A DNA stretch of 61,908 nt from an uncultured Alphaproteobacteria bacterium (GTDB lineage Bacteria > Pseudomonadota > Alphaproteobacteria > Micavibrionales > Micavibrionaceae), in contig CAMLJM010000016.1 of the NCBI GenBank assembly GCA_946480475.1, positions 1 through 61,908 of the forward strand, given 5' to 3'. Of the stretch, positions 43,916 to 52,858 are shown piece by piece; positions within the stretch are counted from its first letter, which is position 1; every line of letters begins with the position of its first letter. The notes below the pieces were generated by a model. The model was given only the letters and a program-made list of their open reading frames with translations. It was not told where the DNA came from and made no database searches. A program made the translations under genes and the position numbers.

Positions 43916-46414
43916 ATGGCCCGTTATTCTGCGACCGTACGCAACAAGCGCAAAAAACAATCAACTCCCTTCCTGCCGGAAAGCCTCCAGGTTTTCATGG
44001 CTCGCCGGATGGTGGATGGCGTGGCGTTGGCGCTGGGTCTGATCGGCCTTGCGTTGATGCTGGCCCTGGCGACCTATAACCATACGGATCCTTCGTGGAA
44101 TACGGCCCGGGATGAGAGTTTTACCGGCATTCATAACATCATGGGATTGCCGGGGGCCTATGTCGCCGATCTTCTGATGCAAACTATCGGCCTGGGTGGT
44201 TTGGTATTTGGTGTTACCTTAAGCGCGTGGGGCATTCGCTTCTGGCGTCGCGATGAAATCGGTCCTGTGTGGGCGCGTATTGCGGCGCTCCTGTTTGCCA
44301 GCATTTGTATGGCGGCGGCGTTCGCACGCATCCCTGCCGGTGATTGGCTTCTAAGTCCATGGATGGGCGGCAGCGGCGGCGTTCTGATCCTGAATGCCAT
44401 AGCGGGTATCCTCAATCCTTTGCTGGGTGCCTCTGTCCATGTTGTAACAGCATCTGTGATGGCGGTCATAGGTTCTGCAGCGCTTATGTACGCCTGCGCT
44501 GTGACTCGTGACGAGTTGTTCGGTTTTATCGGCATGATATGGGGTGCTGTCTGCGCTGTGACACAATGGATAGTGCAGATGATTTCTTCCTTCCGCGATT
44601 GGGTCAGCCATTACAACGATCAGGATTATCGCCCTGTAAAGCAATCACTGCGCAAGCCGGCGCCGCGTCAGCGCCGCGCACCTGTTGTTTCTTCCGATGA
44701 TGAGGAAGCAGAGGAAGACGAAGAGGAATATGAGGAAGAGGATTCAGGGGAAGAAGAGCAGGAGGAAGAGGAAGAAACAGATCGCCGTTCTTTAAGGGCT
44801 GTGAAGGCGAAAGCCAAAGTCGTGCCGCCTAAGAAACAAAAGGCAAAAACCAAGACGCGTCAGCTTAGCCTGTCTCTTGATAATGATGGCGAATGGGAAC
44901 TGCCGACATTGGATCTGTTGACCGAGCCGCCGACTGTTGACTCCCGTGCAGAAACCGATCAGAGCGGCCTGCGCAAGAATGCCGAGATGCTGCAGAATGT
45001 TCTCAACGATTTTAACGTCGAAGGCGAAATTGTCAGCATTCATCCAGGCCCCGTTGTCACGCTCTACGAACTGGAGCCAGCACCTGGCGTGAAAACATCG
45101 CGCGTGATTGGTTTGTCCGACGATATCGCACGCAGCATGGCGGCTATATCTGTGCGCTCTGCTGTTATTCCAGGGCGCAATGTGATCGGTATCGAATTGC
45201 CAAACCAGCGCCGCCAGACCGTATGGCTGCGTCAGCTGCTGGAAACGGATGAAGTGATCGAGACATCTGCAAACCTGCCGCTGATTCTGGGTAAAGACAT
45301 CGGTGGCCAGCCTATCGTTGCCGACCTTGCACGCATGCCACACTTGCTGGTGGCGGGTACAACAGGCTCCGGTAAATCCGTGGCGATTAACACGATGATC
45401 CTGTCGCTGCTTTATCGTCTGCCGCCTGAAAAATGCCGCTTCATCATGATCGATCCCAAGATGATCGAACTTTCTGTTTATGATGATATTCCCCATCTGC
45501 TTTCCCCGGTTGTGACCGAGCCTGGCAAGGCCGTGGTTGCGCTCAAGTGGGTCGTGAACGAGATGGAAGAGCGTTACCGCGCTATGTCGAAGCTTGGTGT
45601 GCGTAACATCGAAGGTTACAATGTGCGTCTGGCCGAAGCCCGTAAGAAGGGCGAGACCCTGATGCGCAAGGTGCAAACCGGTTTCGATGGCGAGACAGGC
45701 AAGCCCGTTTACGAAGACCAGCCGATGGATATGACGGAACTGCCGTTCATCGTTGTCGTGGTTGATGAATTTGCTGACCTGATGCTAGTTGCCGGCAAAG
45801 ATGTTGAGAACGCTGTCCAGCGTATCGCGCAGAAAGCGCGTGCCGCAGGCATTCACCTGATCATGGCGACACAGCGTCCGTCCGTTGATGTTATCACTGG
45901 TGTAATCAAGGCAAACTTCCCGACCCGTATTTCCTTCCAGGTGACATCCAAGATCGATAGCCGCACCATTCTGGGTGAAGCGGGTGCAGAGCAATTGCTG
46001 GGTATGGGTGACATGCTTTACATGGCATCCGGTGGCCGTGTCAGCCGTGTTCATGGACCTTTCGTATCCGATGAAGAAGTCGAAAGCGTTGTGACCTTCC
46101 TCAAGAAACAGGGGCAGCCTGCTTATATCGACGATATCACCGAGGGCGGCTTCGGTGGGGAAAGCGAAGTTATGAATGCCCTGTTTGGCGGCGAAGGTGG
46201 AGACGGCAGCGAAGTTGACGAACTATGGGATGAAGCGATTGCTGTTGTGGCCAAGCACAAGAAAGCCTCGACCAGCTTTATTCAGCGCTGCCTGAATATC
46301 GGTTACAACCGCGCTGCGCGTATCATCGAAGAAATGGAACGTCAGGGAATTGTGGGTCCCGCCAACCATGTCGGTAAACGGGAAGTTCTGGTTTCCGACT
46401 TTAGCGATGCCTAA
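43916..46414 (+). CDS. ftsK: DNA translocase FtsK
   Basis: An 832-residue septal DNA pump that clears chromosomes and activates dif recombination. The open frame extends 36 codons upstream, but MARYSATVRNKRKK at 43916 is the more likely start. About four N-terminal membrane helices (residues 30-210) are followed by a very acidic linker (runs of Glu, 44697-44780), then the motor domain with Walker A GTTGSGKS near residue 480, Walker B VVVVDEFADLM, and the MATQRPSVDVITG motif. The C-terminal gamma winged helix (ASTSFIQRCLNIGYNRAARI) reads KOPS. The linker is short, as is normal for alphaproteobacteria. A terminator follows. Confidence 0.97.
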   Translation: MARYSATVRNKRKKQSTPFLPESLQVFMARRMVDGVALALGLIGLALMLALATYNHTDPSWNTARDESFTGIHNIMGLPGAYVADLLMQTIGLGGLVFGVTLSAWGIRFWRRDEIGPVWARIAALLFASICMAAAFARIPAGDWLLSPWMGGSGGVLILNAIAGILNPLLGASVHVVTASVMAVIGSAALMYACAVTRDELFGFIGMIWGAVCAVTQWIVQMISSFRDWVSHYNDQDYRPVKQSLRKPAPRQRRAPVVSSDDEEAEEDEEEYEEEDSGEEEQEEEEETDRRSLRAVKAKAKVVPPKKQKAKTKTRQLSLSLDNDGEWELPTLDLLTEPPTVDSRAETDQSGLRKNAEMLQNVLNDFNVEGEIVSIHPGPVVTLYELEPAPGVKTSRVIGLSDDIARSMAAISVRSAVIPGRNVIGIELPNQRRQTVWLRQLLETDEVIETSANLPLILGKDIGGQPIVADLARMPHLLVAGTTGSGKSVAINTMILSLLYRLPPEKCRFIMIDPKMIELSVYDDIPHLLSPVVTEPGKAVVALKWVVNEMEERYRAMSKLGVRNIEGYNVRLAEARKKGETLMRKVQTGFDGETGKPVYEDQPMDMTELPFIVVVVDEFADLMLVAGKDVENAVQRIAQKARAAGIHLIMATQRPSVDVITGVIKANFPTRISFQVTSKIDSRTILGEAGAEQLLGMGDMLYMASGGRVSRVHGPFVSDEEVESVVTFLKKQGQPAYIDDITEGGFGGESEVMNALFGGEGGDGSEVDELWDEAIAVVAKHKKASTSFIQRCLNIGYNRAARIIEEMERQGIVGPANHVGKREVLVSDFSDA

Positions 46415-46439
46415 TGTTAGCACCGTTTAAGTATTTGCA

Positions 46440-46475
46440 TTAATCCTGTAGAGTGCTCTGCAGGATTAATTTTTT
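46440..46475 (+). terminator. Terminator after ftsK, adjoining the purD RBS
   Basis: TTAATCCTGTAGAG and CTCTGCAGGATTAA form a long stem (one T-G pair) with a 2-nt loop, followed by TTTTTT. The T-run is immediately followed by AAGGG, the purD ribosome-binding site. Confidence 0.85.
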
Positions 46476-46487
46476 AAGGGATCAGAC

Positions 46488-47804
46488 ATGAAAGTTCTTC
46501 TTGTGGGCGGCGGCGGGCGCGAACATGCACTGGCCTGGCAATTGGCGCAATCGGAACGGTGTGACGTGCTTTATTGTGCTCCTGGTAACCCTGGTATCGC
46601 TGAATGTGCTGAATGCGTGGATATTCAGGTTGATGATGTCGATGGCCTGGCCACCTTCGCCGTACGGAAAAGCATCGATCTTGTCGTTATCGGACCTGAG
46701 GTGCCTTTGGTGCTGGGGCTGGTCGATGAACTTGATTCACGCGGCATACGTGCCTTTGGTCCGACAAAATCGGCAGCACGCCTGGAAGGCTCCAAAGCTT
46801 TTATGAAAGACCTTTGTGCGAGATACAATATCCCGACAGCGGCTTATGGTCGTTTTACCGATGTTGATAAGGCGCTGGCTTTCATCCGTGCGAAGGGTGC
46901 GCCGATTGTTGTGAAGGCTGATGGTCTTGCTGCCGGTAAGGGCGTTGTCGTGGCGATGACACTGGCGGAAGCGGAAGATGCCGCACGTGATATGTTGTCT
47001 GGCAATAGCTTTGGCAATGCGGGGGCCGAGATCGTTGTTGAAGAATTTCTCGATGGTGAAGAGTTAAGCTTCTTTGCGATTGCCGATGGCAGGCATGTAC
47101 TACCTTTGACTTCGGCTCAGGATCATAAACGCGTGGGTGATGGCGATACAGGACCGAACACAGGCGGCATGGGCGCTTATTCTCCTGCCCATATGATGAA
47201 TGAGGAACTCGGTCTTAAAATCGAGCAACGCATCATCATTCCCACGATGAAGGCGATGACGGCTGAAGGCTGTCCGTTCAAAGGTATCTTCTTTGCTGGT
47301 ATCATGCTGGTAAAGGGCGAGCCGATCTTGCTGGAATTCAATACACGCTTTGGCGATCCGGAATGCCAGACCCTGATGTTGCGGTTTGATGGCGATCTGC
47401 TCGAGCTGCTGGATTGTGCGGCTTGGGGCAAATTGCCGGGTGCCGAAGATAATTTCAGCTGGCGATCAGAGACCGCACTCTGTGTCGTGATGGCGGCCAA
47501 GGGTTATCCGGGGGCGGTCCTGAAAGATACCGTGATCAAGGGCATCAATCTGGCGGACCGGGAGCCGGAAACCAAGGTTTTCCATGCGGGAACCGGCAAG
47601 GATAGTTCTGGAAATATTATAGCCAAGGGCGGCCGTGTGCTGGGTGTCTGTGCCTTGGGCGAAACCGTATCCGACGCACAAGCGGCGGCTTATGAGGCTG
47701 TTGACCGTATTGACTGGCCGGGCGGGTTCTGTCGCCGGGATATTGGCTGGCGCGCTGTGGCGGCAGAGAAAATCCCTTCTTCTGGAAAAAAGATCACAGG
47801 ATAA
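46488..47804 (+). CDS. purD: Phosphoribosylamine-glycine ligase
   Basis: A 438-residue ATP-grasp enzyme for the second step of purine synthesis (phosphoribosylamine plus glycine plus ATP to GAR). The N-terminus has [17 protein letters not shown], followed by [34 protein letters not shown], the [21 protein letters not shown] region and [10 protein letters not shown]. Length is normal. It is probably monocistronic behind the ftsK terminator. Confidence 0.97.
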   Translation: MKVLLVGGGGREHALAWQLAQSERCDVLYCAPGNPGIAECAECVDIQVDDVDGLATFAVRKSIDLVVIGPEVPLVLGLVDELDSRGIRAFGPTKSAARLEGSKAFMKDLCARYNIPTAAYGRFTDVDKALAFIRAKGAPIVVKADGLAAGKGVVVAMTLAEAEDAARDMLSGNSFGNAGAEIVVEEFLDGEELSFFAIADGRHVLPLTSAQDHKRVGDGDTGPNTGGMGAYSPAHMMNEELGLKIEQRIIIPTMKAMTAEGCPFKGIFFAGIMLVKGEPILLEFNTRFGDPECQTLMLRFDGDLLELLDCAAWGKLPGAEDNFSWRSETALCVVMAAKGYPGAVLKDTVIKGINLADREPETKVFHAGTGKDSSGNIIAKGGRVLGVCALGETVSDAQAAAYEAVDRIDWPGGFCRRDIGWRAVAAEKIPSSGKKITG

Positions 47805-47818
47805 AAATCCATGATCTG

Positions 47819-47956
47819 TTAAGGATTTCGGCGCATGATGAGGGCGAGCTTCCCTTTTTCGTGTTCGGGCAGCCTCACATTTCGGCTTACGTACTCTTTA
47901 TACGCTTGCGCCTCATGTTCTTTGCCGAACACAAACAATGTTTGCTCACCTGTCAC
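47819..47956 (-). CDS. Possible small protein (45 aa), unknown function
   Basis: Between purD and the cNMP/EAL gene the minus strand has a GTG-started frame of 45 codons whose product (TGEQTLFVFGKEHEAQAYKE ... ending LALIMRRNP) has a normal soluble-protein composition: balanced charge, aromatic residues and no Ser/Cys/Arg excess as seen in shadow frames. It fits between the neighbours if the EAL gene starts at 47974. The RBS is weak. It is convergent with purD, 14 bp from its stop. I do not recognise it. Confidence 0.4.
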   Translation of the reverse strand: MTGEQTLFVFGKEHEAQAYKEYVSRNVRLPEHEKGKLALIMRRNP

Positions 47957-47973
47957 CAACTCGGATTTATTCT

Positions 47974-49302
47974 ATGACGCCTTCCGAACCGCAACCAAAC
48001 TTGAAAACCAGGGCTCGCCTTAGTGATGCCCATGATTCGCTACTGGCACATCAGAGTGCGGGCCTTATTCAACGCTACGTCTTTCCCAAAGATACTGTTT
48101 TGTTTCGCAAGGGTGAAATGCGCCAATGCGCTTACCTGATTGATAGCGGGTCGGTGAGTATCTTTGGCAATGATGAGGGGGGCGAAGATAAGTTCCTCTG
48201 CCATATAGGCGAGGGTGAAATATTCGGTGAGATGGCTCTAGTCGACGATACGCCACGCACAGCGACAGCGATTACCGATTCAGAATGTGAGATATTCATT
48301 ATCCCGCGCGATGCCTTGCAGAACAGGTTACAAGGGCTGGACCCTATCGTCACATTACTGATCAGTCTTTTAATTGAGCGGTATCGCCTGACGCGTATTC
48401 ACCTGCCAGAATCATTAAGGCAAGGCAAAGAAGGTGGCGCCTTCATTAATAAACTGACCAGGCATCGCCACATCGTAGAAAGCTCCCTTAAAATCCATGA
48501 TATCGGCATTCAGAAAGAGAATGCCCTGCGTGAGTTGAAACTGGAGCAGGAATTGCGCAAGGGGCTGGAACGCCGCGAGTTCATTCCTTATTTGCAGCCC
48601 ATCATCAATTTGAAGACACGAGAAACAATCGGATTTGAGGCCCTGATACGCTGGCAGCATCCAGAAAAAGGGTTGGTGTTCCCCGATCAGTTCATTCCCG
48701 CTGCCGAACACACAAACGTGGTGCAGCAACTGGACAGATTGATGCTGGAGAAGGCTTGCGAGATATTACCGCTCCTGGACGAGATTGGCCGCCAGGATGT
48801 ATTCATCAGCGTCAACATGTCAGGCATCAATTTCAATACGCAGAATATTGTGCAATCCATATGCGATGTGGTGGCACGATATAAAGCTGATCCGAAGCGT
48901 CTGAAACTGGAGATTACAGAGAGCGCGCTGATTGACGATCCTGTGCATGCGGCTGATGTTCTGCAGGGCCTTAAAGATTGTGGATTCACAATCGCCCTTG
49001 ATGATTTTGGTACAGGCTATTCTTCGCTGGGATATCTGCACCGATTCACGATTGATTCAATCAAGATAGACCGTTCATTCGTTTCCCGCCTTCATGATAA
49101 TGAGAAAAGCATGGATATTGTGAGCGCGATTATCGGTCTGGCCAAGACATTCCATTTGGGCACGATTGCTGAAGGCATCGAACAGGAGCCGGATATTGAA
49201 ACGCTCTGCAATCTGGGTTGTTCCATGGGGCAAGGATATTTCTTCAGCAAACCTTTGCCGGTCAAGGATGCCATTGCTTACGCAGCTAAAGGCACCGTGT
49301 AA
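47974..49302 (+). CDS. Cyclic-nucleotide-binding / EAL phosphodiesterase protein
   Basis: A 442-residue cytoplasmic protein, with an alternative start at 47938. Residues 25-145 form a CAP-like cNMP-binding domain with an intact phosphate cassette (GEIFGEMALVDDTPRTAT). Residues about 195-440 form an EAL domain with all catalytic motifs: EALIRW (222-227), NMSGINF, EITES (313-317), DDFGTGYSSL (343-352), K364 in IKIDRSF, and AEGIEQ (399-404). It should hydrolyse c-di-GMP to pGpG under control of a cyclic nucleotide. It has no GGDEF domain. Its end overlaps the convergent phosphoesterase gene by 25 bp. Confidence 0.92.
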   Translation: MTPSEPQPNLKTRARLSDAHDSLLAHQSAGLIQRYVFPKDTVLFRKGEMRQCAYLIDSGSVSIFGNDEGGEDKFLCHIGEGEIFGEMALVDDTPRTATAITDSECEIFIIPRDALQNRLQGLDPIVTLLISLLIERYRLTRIHLPESLRQGKEGGAFINKLTRHRHIVESSLKIHDIGIQKENALRELKLEQELRKGLERREFIPYLQPIINLKTRETIGFEALIRWQHPEKGLVFPDQFIPAAEHTNVVQQLDRLMLEKACEILPLLDEIGRQDVFISVNMSGINFNTQNIVQSICDVVARYKADPKRLKLEITESALIDDPVHAADVLQGLKDCGFTIALDDFGTGYSSLGYLHRFTIDSIKIDRSFVSRLHDNEKSMDIVSAIIGLAKTFHLGTIAEGIEQEPDIETLCNLGCSMGQGYFFSKPLPVKDAIAYAAKGTV

Positions 49303-50084
49303 TCTTTCCTGACTTTGCCCCACAGCCTCACCGTGATTTCATCATCGTCTATTTCCAGCCATGACCAGGCGCGCGCGGGCACGCGGTTCTTCTTTTTATA
49401 AACTTGTACTAATGATTGCTGCGCAATGTAATGAATGCCATTGATTTCTTCGTGGTGATTGCGGTGCAAATGTCCGTTCATGCACAATCGCACTTGGCCT
49501 GAATTTTCCAGTATTTCCCTGATTTTTTCTGACTCGGCGTGATGGAAACGAATGGAGACTTTTCCTTGTGGATGCGGTTCGGGATTAGTTTCCTGATATA
49601 GCGGCGCATGAGAGAAAACAATGGTCGGCAGCGGGTTTTGTTGCAGGTCGTTCTGTAGCCAGTCGAGGTCATTCTGTGTCACGCGTAAACCCATACCATC
49701 CTTGGTGACATGCGGATTCCAGAATACGAAATGGTAATTCCCTTCATTGATGCTGTGCGATTCAGCTGATTTTCCCGTAATGTGCAGATTGTCTTCACGA
49801 CTCAGGAAGTGGATGTCGTGATTTCCAGCGATATGATAGACTGGTTTGGCCATGCGGTTAAAATGCTGCATCAGCGTTTCCATGTGATACCTGTCGCTTT
49901 CAGCATTACGGCTCGATACCTTGTCACCCATATCAACAATAAAATCAGGTTGTTTCCCGGCGACAGCGGCTTCAAAAGCACGCATTAGTTGCGGACCTTT
50001 GGTTCCCAGTTTCCCACCCGTGTCGAGGCCATAATGAATGTCTGTAATCACGCCGATACGCAGTTTTGGTTTACGGCGTGCCAT
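49278..50084 (-). CDS. Calcineurin-like metallophosphoesterase
   Basis: A 268-residue cytoplasmic phosphoesterase. The metal-binding motifs are in order: DIHYG (about 15-19), GDKVS (about 53-57), GNHDIH (about 87-92), FSHAP (about 157-161) and NGHLHRN (about 204-210). It belongs to the CpdA/YfcE-like superfamily; 3',5'-cAMP phosphodiesterase is possible, and the adjacent cNMP-sensing EAL gene makes that attractive, but the sequence does not prove it. It is 1 bp downstream of tadA, in the same orientation, so they are co-transcribed. Confidence 0.88.
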   Translation of the reverse strand: MARRKPKLRIGVITDIHYGLDTGGKLGTKGPQLMRAFEAAVAGKQPDFIVDMGDKVSSRNAESDRYHMETLMQHFNRMAKPVYHIAGNHDIHFLSREDNLHITGKSAESHSINEGNYHFVFWNPHVTKDGMGLRVTQNDLDWLQNDLQQNPLPTIVFSHAPLYQETNPEPHPQGKVSIRFHHAESEKIREILENSGQVRLCMNGHLHRNHHEEINGIHYIAQQSLVQVYKKKNRVPARAWSWLEIDDDEITVRLWGKVRKDYTVPLAA

Positions 50085-50085
50085 C

Positions 50086-50544
50086 TTACCTACCCCTACG
50101 GCTTAAAAAGAAATCTTTCAGTATCTGTCCGCATTCTTCGACAGGCAGATAGATGACTTCCGGCTTATGATGGCAGGTAGCTTGGTCATAAAATTTTCCG
50201 CCATGCAGGACACCGCCACCTTTCGGATCAATCGCCCCAAATACCAGACGACGTACGCGGGCGAAGCTGACAGCCGCTGCACACATGGCGCAGGGTTCCA
50301 GTGTAACGTACAAATCATATTCAGGAATGCGTTGAGTTCCTGTCGTTTGGCAACCTGCACGGATGACTTCTATCTCGGCATGGGCAGTAGGGTCTGATTT
50401 CAGGATGGTATTATTGCCTCCTGTTATGACGTCGCCGGTTTGACTTTGTACCAGCACGGCACCGATAGGGACCTCGCCCCGGTTTGCGGCTTTGCGGGCT
50501 TCCTCGAGGGCCAAAGCCATATATTGTTCATCAGAAAGCGTCAT
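50086..50544 (-). CDS. tadA: tRNA adenosine(34) deaminase TadA
   Basis: A 152-residue zinc deaminase that converts A34 to inosine in tRNA-Arg(ACG). The zinc site shows AHAEIEVIR (about 55-63, catalytic Glu) and PCAMCAAA (about 85-92). The RVRRLVFGAIDPKGGGVLHG segment follows. Length is normal. It is divergent from the pseudouridine synthase gene with 38 bp between starts. Confidence 0.95.
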   Translation of the reverse strand: MTLSDEQYMALALEEARKAANRGEVPIGAVLVQSQTGDVITGGNNTILKSDPTAHAEIEVIRAGCQTTGTQRIPEYDLYVTLEPCAMCAAAVSFARVRRLVFGAIDPKGGGVLHGGKFYDQATCHHKPEVIYLPVEECGQILKDFFLSRRGR

Positions 50545-50582
50545 ACTTCTTTTTAACGTGAAAACTGTGTTACAACAACGCC

Positions 50583-51320
50583 ATGACCGAGGAAAAAGAA
50601 CGTATTGCCAAGATTATTGCCCGTGCGGGGGTTTGCTCCCGCCGTGATGCCGAACGTCTGATCGCGGAGGGCCGGGTTAAGGTCAATGGTCAGGTTCTGG
50701 AAACACCTGCCTTTCTCGCCAGTTTTTCTGATGATATTCGTGTTGATGGCCGTTCGATACCCAAGCCTGAGAGCACACGGCTTTTCCTTTATTATAAACC
50801 GGCAGGCCTTGTCACGACAGCGCATGACCCGCAGGGGCGCCCTACGGTGTTTGATAACTTGCCACCGGATATGCCGCGTGTGATCTCCGTGGGGCGACTG
50901 GACTTAAATACCGAAGGCCTTTTGCTTCTCACCAATGACGGTGAACTTTCACGCTATCTGGAATTGCCTTCGACAGGCTGGGTGCGTACTTATCGTGTGC
51001 GCGCCTATGGTAAGCCCACAGAGGATGACCTTGTGGCTCTGGCTCAGGGCATTTCATATGAAGGCGTCCACTATGGTCCTATCGATGTGCAGATCGACCG
51101 CGGGCGCGGTGATAACACGTGGATGACGATGAAGCTTACCGAAGGCAAGAACCGTGAGATCAGAAATGTCACGCGGGCCATAGGCATGCAGGTGAACCGT
51201 CTGATCCGTGTTTCATATGGCCCGTTTGCGCTGGATGATATGGAAGAAGGCGAAGTGCGCGAACTGACATCCGCGGCGCTGCAACGTGAATTTGCCGATT
51301 TCTTTAAGAGTCGTGCTTGA
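50583..51320 (+). CDS. RsuA/RluB-family pseudouridine synthase
   Basis: A 245-residue rRNA pseudouridine synthase. An N-terminal S4 domain (ERIAKIIARAGVCSRRDAERL) precedes the catalytic domain with GRLDLNTEGLLLLTNDGEL (catalytic Asp, about 104-122) and EGKNREIRNV near residue 188. The S4 start and family pattern favour RluB-like 23S rRNA modification, though RsuA or RluE activity cannot be excluded. It is followed 10 bp later by rsmD, the standard pairing in alphaproteobacteria. Confidence 0.93.
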   Translation: MTEEKERIAKIIARAGVCSRRDAERLIAEGRVKVNGQVLETPAFLASFSDDIRVDGRSIPKPESTRLFLYYKPAGLVTTAHDPQGRPTVFDNLPPDMPRVISVGRLDLNTEGLLLLTNDGELSRYLELPSTGWVRTYRVRAYGKPTEDDLVALAQGISYEGVHYGPIDVQIDRGRGDNTWMTMKLTEGKNREIRNVTRAIGMQVNRLIRVSYGPFALDDMEEGEVRELTSAALQREFADFFKSRA

Positions 51321-51330
51321 GGATTAAAAT

Positions 51331-51891
51331 ATGAGAATTACAGCAGGCGCGCATCGCGGGCGTATATTGAAAGTACCGGCAGGCGTTGCGGTACGCCCGA
51401 CAACCGACAAAGTGCGTCAGGCTATGTTCAATATCCTGAAGGCCTATAACCTTCCGGTTGATGCTGTCGTAATTGATGGGTTTTCTGGCAGCGGGGCCTT
51501 AGGCCTGGAAGCACTCTCGCGCGGCGCCGTGCATGCAACCTTTATCGAAAAAGAGCATGCCCACATGCAGTTTATCAAGGGTAACGCCTCGGCGATGAAG
51601 ATTACCGAGCAATGTGTATTTATGCAGAAAAACGTCACGCAGCTGGGTGCTAAACCGGCTGCGGCTTTGCCAGCGCAACTGGTGTTCCTTGATCCGCCAT
51701 ACCGGATGAATTTGCTGGGGCCTGCGCTGGCGGCGCTGGCGGCAGGTGGGTGGCTGGCCCCATCGGCATGCTGCGTATGTGAACATGAGAATCTGGCCAC
51801 ACCCGTTTTAATGCCTGGCTTCGTATCGCTGGATCAACGCCGTTATGGGGATACGCAGGTAAGCTTCGTCCGTTATGATCCTGCTCCATAA
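51331..51891 (+). CDS. rsmD: 16S rRNA (guanine(966)-N(2))-methyltransferase
   Basis: A 186-residue SAM-dependent methyltransferase. RITAGAHRGRILKVPAG at the start, RPTTDKVRQAMFNIL, the SAM-binding DGFSGSGALGLEALSRGA (about 50-67) and the catalytic DPPYRM (about 121-126) identify RsmD. Length is normal. Its last 242 bp are overlapped, on the opposite strand, by the C-terminal part of the HAD gene. Confidence 0.95.
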   Translation: MRITAGAHRGRILKVPAGVAVRPTTDKVRQAMFNILKAYNLPVDAVVIDGFSGSGALGLEALSRGAVHATFIEKEHAHMQFIKGNASAMKITEQCVFMQKNVTQLGAKPAAALPAQLVFLDPPYRMNLLGPALAALAAGGWLAPSACCVCEHENLATPVLMPGFVSLDQRRYGDTQVSFVRYDPAP

Positions 51892-52819
51892 ACGGATTGC
51901 CAGGTATAAAGCGGAAATGAAGATTTAATTCGCTCAGGTTGTTTTCCAGCGTATGCGAGGGCTGGTTGCTTTTATTGAAGCAGGCTGTTACTGCCTGCAG
52001 GCCATACTGGAATAAGGGGGAAGCCACTCTTTTTGCCGTATTGATAGTTTGGTCGTCAATATCAGCGCCAAAGCGGCACCAGGCTACATCAATCCCCAGC
52101 GGGCGCGCACAACCACTATCCTTCGCTGTATCGCCCACCATTAATGTACTTTTAGGCTCAGCATTAAAATCGCCCATAATCATCAACATGTGGTCAGTGG
52201 ATGGCTTGTAAATTTTATCCTGCCAGATAGTCATGCGTTTCTTCATGATATGGATAAAATCAGGGTCAGCGTTCTTTAGAAAACCGTAATCATCCTGAAT
52301 GCTGGGCTGGCAATAGTAATGATCGAACAGCGTGGCAAATTCTTCCTCGTCTTTTATCAACCCGTCACGTACAGCACTGCGTGCCAGCAACCACATACGT
52401 GCAATCATGCTGGGGGCATCTGAATCTGTATAGATGGCAGTCGCTGCTTTTGAAGCTTTAATGGTCTGCAGTGATTCCATGGTTTCGGGATACAAGAAAC
52501 TTTGCTGCTTCTGATGACGGTGCCAAACATTGCAAAGATGATGCTTGGTAATATCTTTACGGTATTGATCTATCGGTGATGCTGCCTGCGGCAAAACCTG
52601 TTCGCGGTCCAGCCACTCAATTAACCCCAGGAAATCACTAAAACGATATTGGCTGGGGGCGCGACGAATGGCATCGATCAATATTTGTTCATCAATACCG
52701 AACGCTGGCCCCATTAAATTTACCACCTCATTGGTGGCGGTTGCCCAGCACTTCAATGTGTTGGTCAAAGTATTATCGAGGTCGAAAACGACCAGTGATT
52801 TCCCTATAGATGTACTCAT
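51650..52819 (-). CDS. HAD-superfamily hydrolase with antisense-encoded tail
   Basis: A 389-residue protein. The HAD fold shows motif I FDLDNTLTNT (about 13-22), motif II YTDSDAPS (about 131-138) and motif IV LMVGDTAKDSG (about 227-237); a helical cap lies between I and II. This could be a phosphatase of pyrimidine/phosphoglycolate type, but the substrate is unknown. The domain should end near residue 270-300. The last 80 residues, rich in Pro, Ala and His, are read antisense through rsmD and look like an accidental extension after loss of an earlier stop. Confidence 0.75.
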   Translation of the reverse strand: MSTSIGKSLVVFDLDNTLTNTLKCWATATNEVVNLMGPAFGIDEQILIDAIRRAPSQYRFSDFLGLIEWLDREQVLPQAASPIDQYRKDITKHHLCNVWHRHQKQQSFLYPETMESLQTIKASKAATAIYTDSDAPSMIARMWLLARSAVRDGLIKDEEEFATLFDHYYCQPSIQDDYGFLKNADPDFIHIMKKRMTIWQDKIYKPSTDHMLMIMGDFNAEPKSTLMVGDTAKDSGCARPLGIDVAWCRFGADIDDQTINTAKRVASPLFQYGLQAVTACFNKSNQPSHTLENNLSELNLHFRFIPGNPFMEQDHNGRSLPAYPHNGVDPAIRSQALKRVWPDSHVHIRSMPMGPATHLPPAPPAQAPANSSGMADQGTPVALAKPQPV

Positions 52820-52858
52820 ACGGGCAGATTAGAGGGGTTTGCTATGGAATCGCAAGTT

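Noticed and set aside
43714..43917. 67-codon minus-strand frame between the tail-anchored gene and ftsK
   Set aside because: The composition at the end is protein-like, but there is no Shine-Dalgarno and the start would coincide with the ftsK start codon. Not called; noted in the intergenic entry.
44792..45676. 294-codon open frame on the minus strand inside ftsK
   Set aside because: It is antisense to the conserved FtsK motor domain, rich in His, Arg and Gln as expected for a shadow frame, and has no RBS or recognisable motif.
46423..46490. Riboswitch (purine-type) upstream of purD
   Set aside because: The only structure is the simple ftsK terminator hairpin; the conserved purine-aptamer core is absent.
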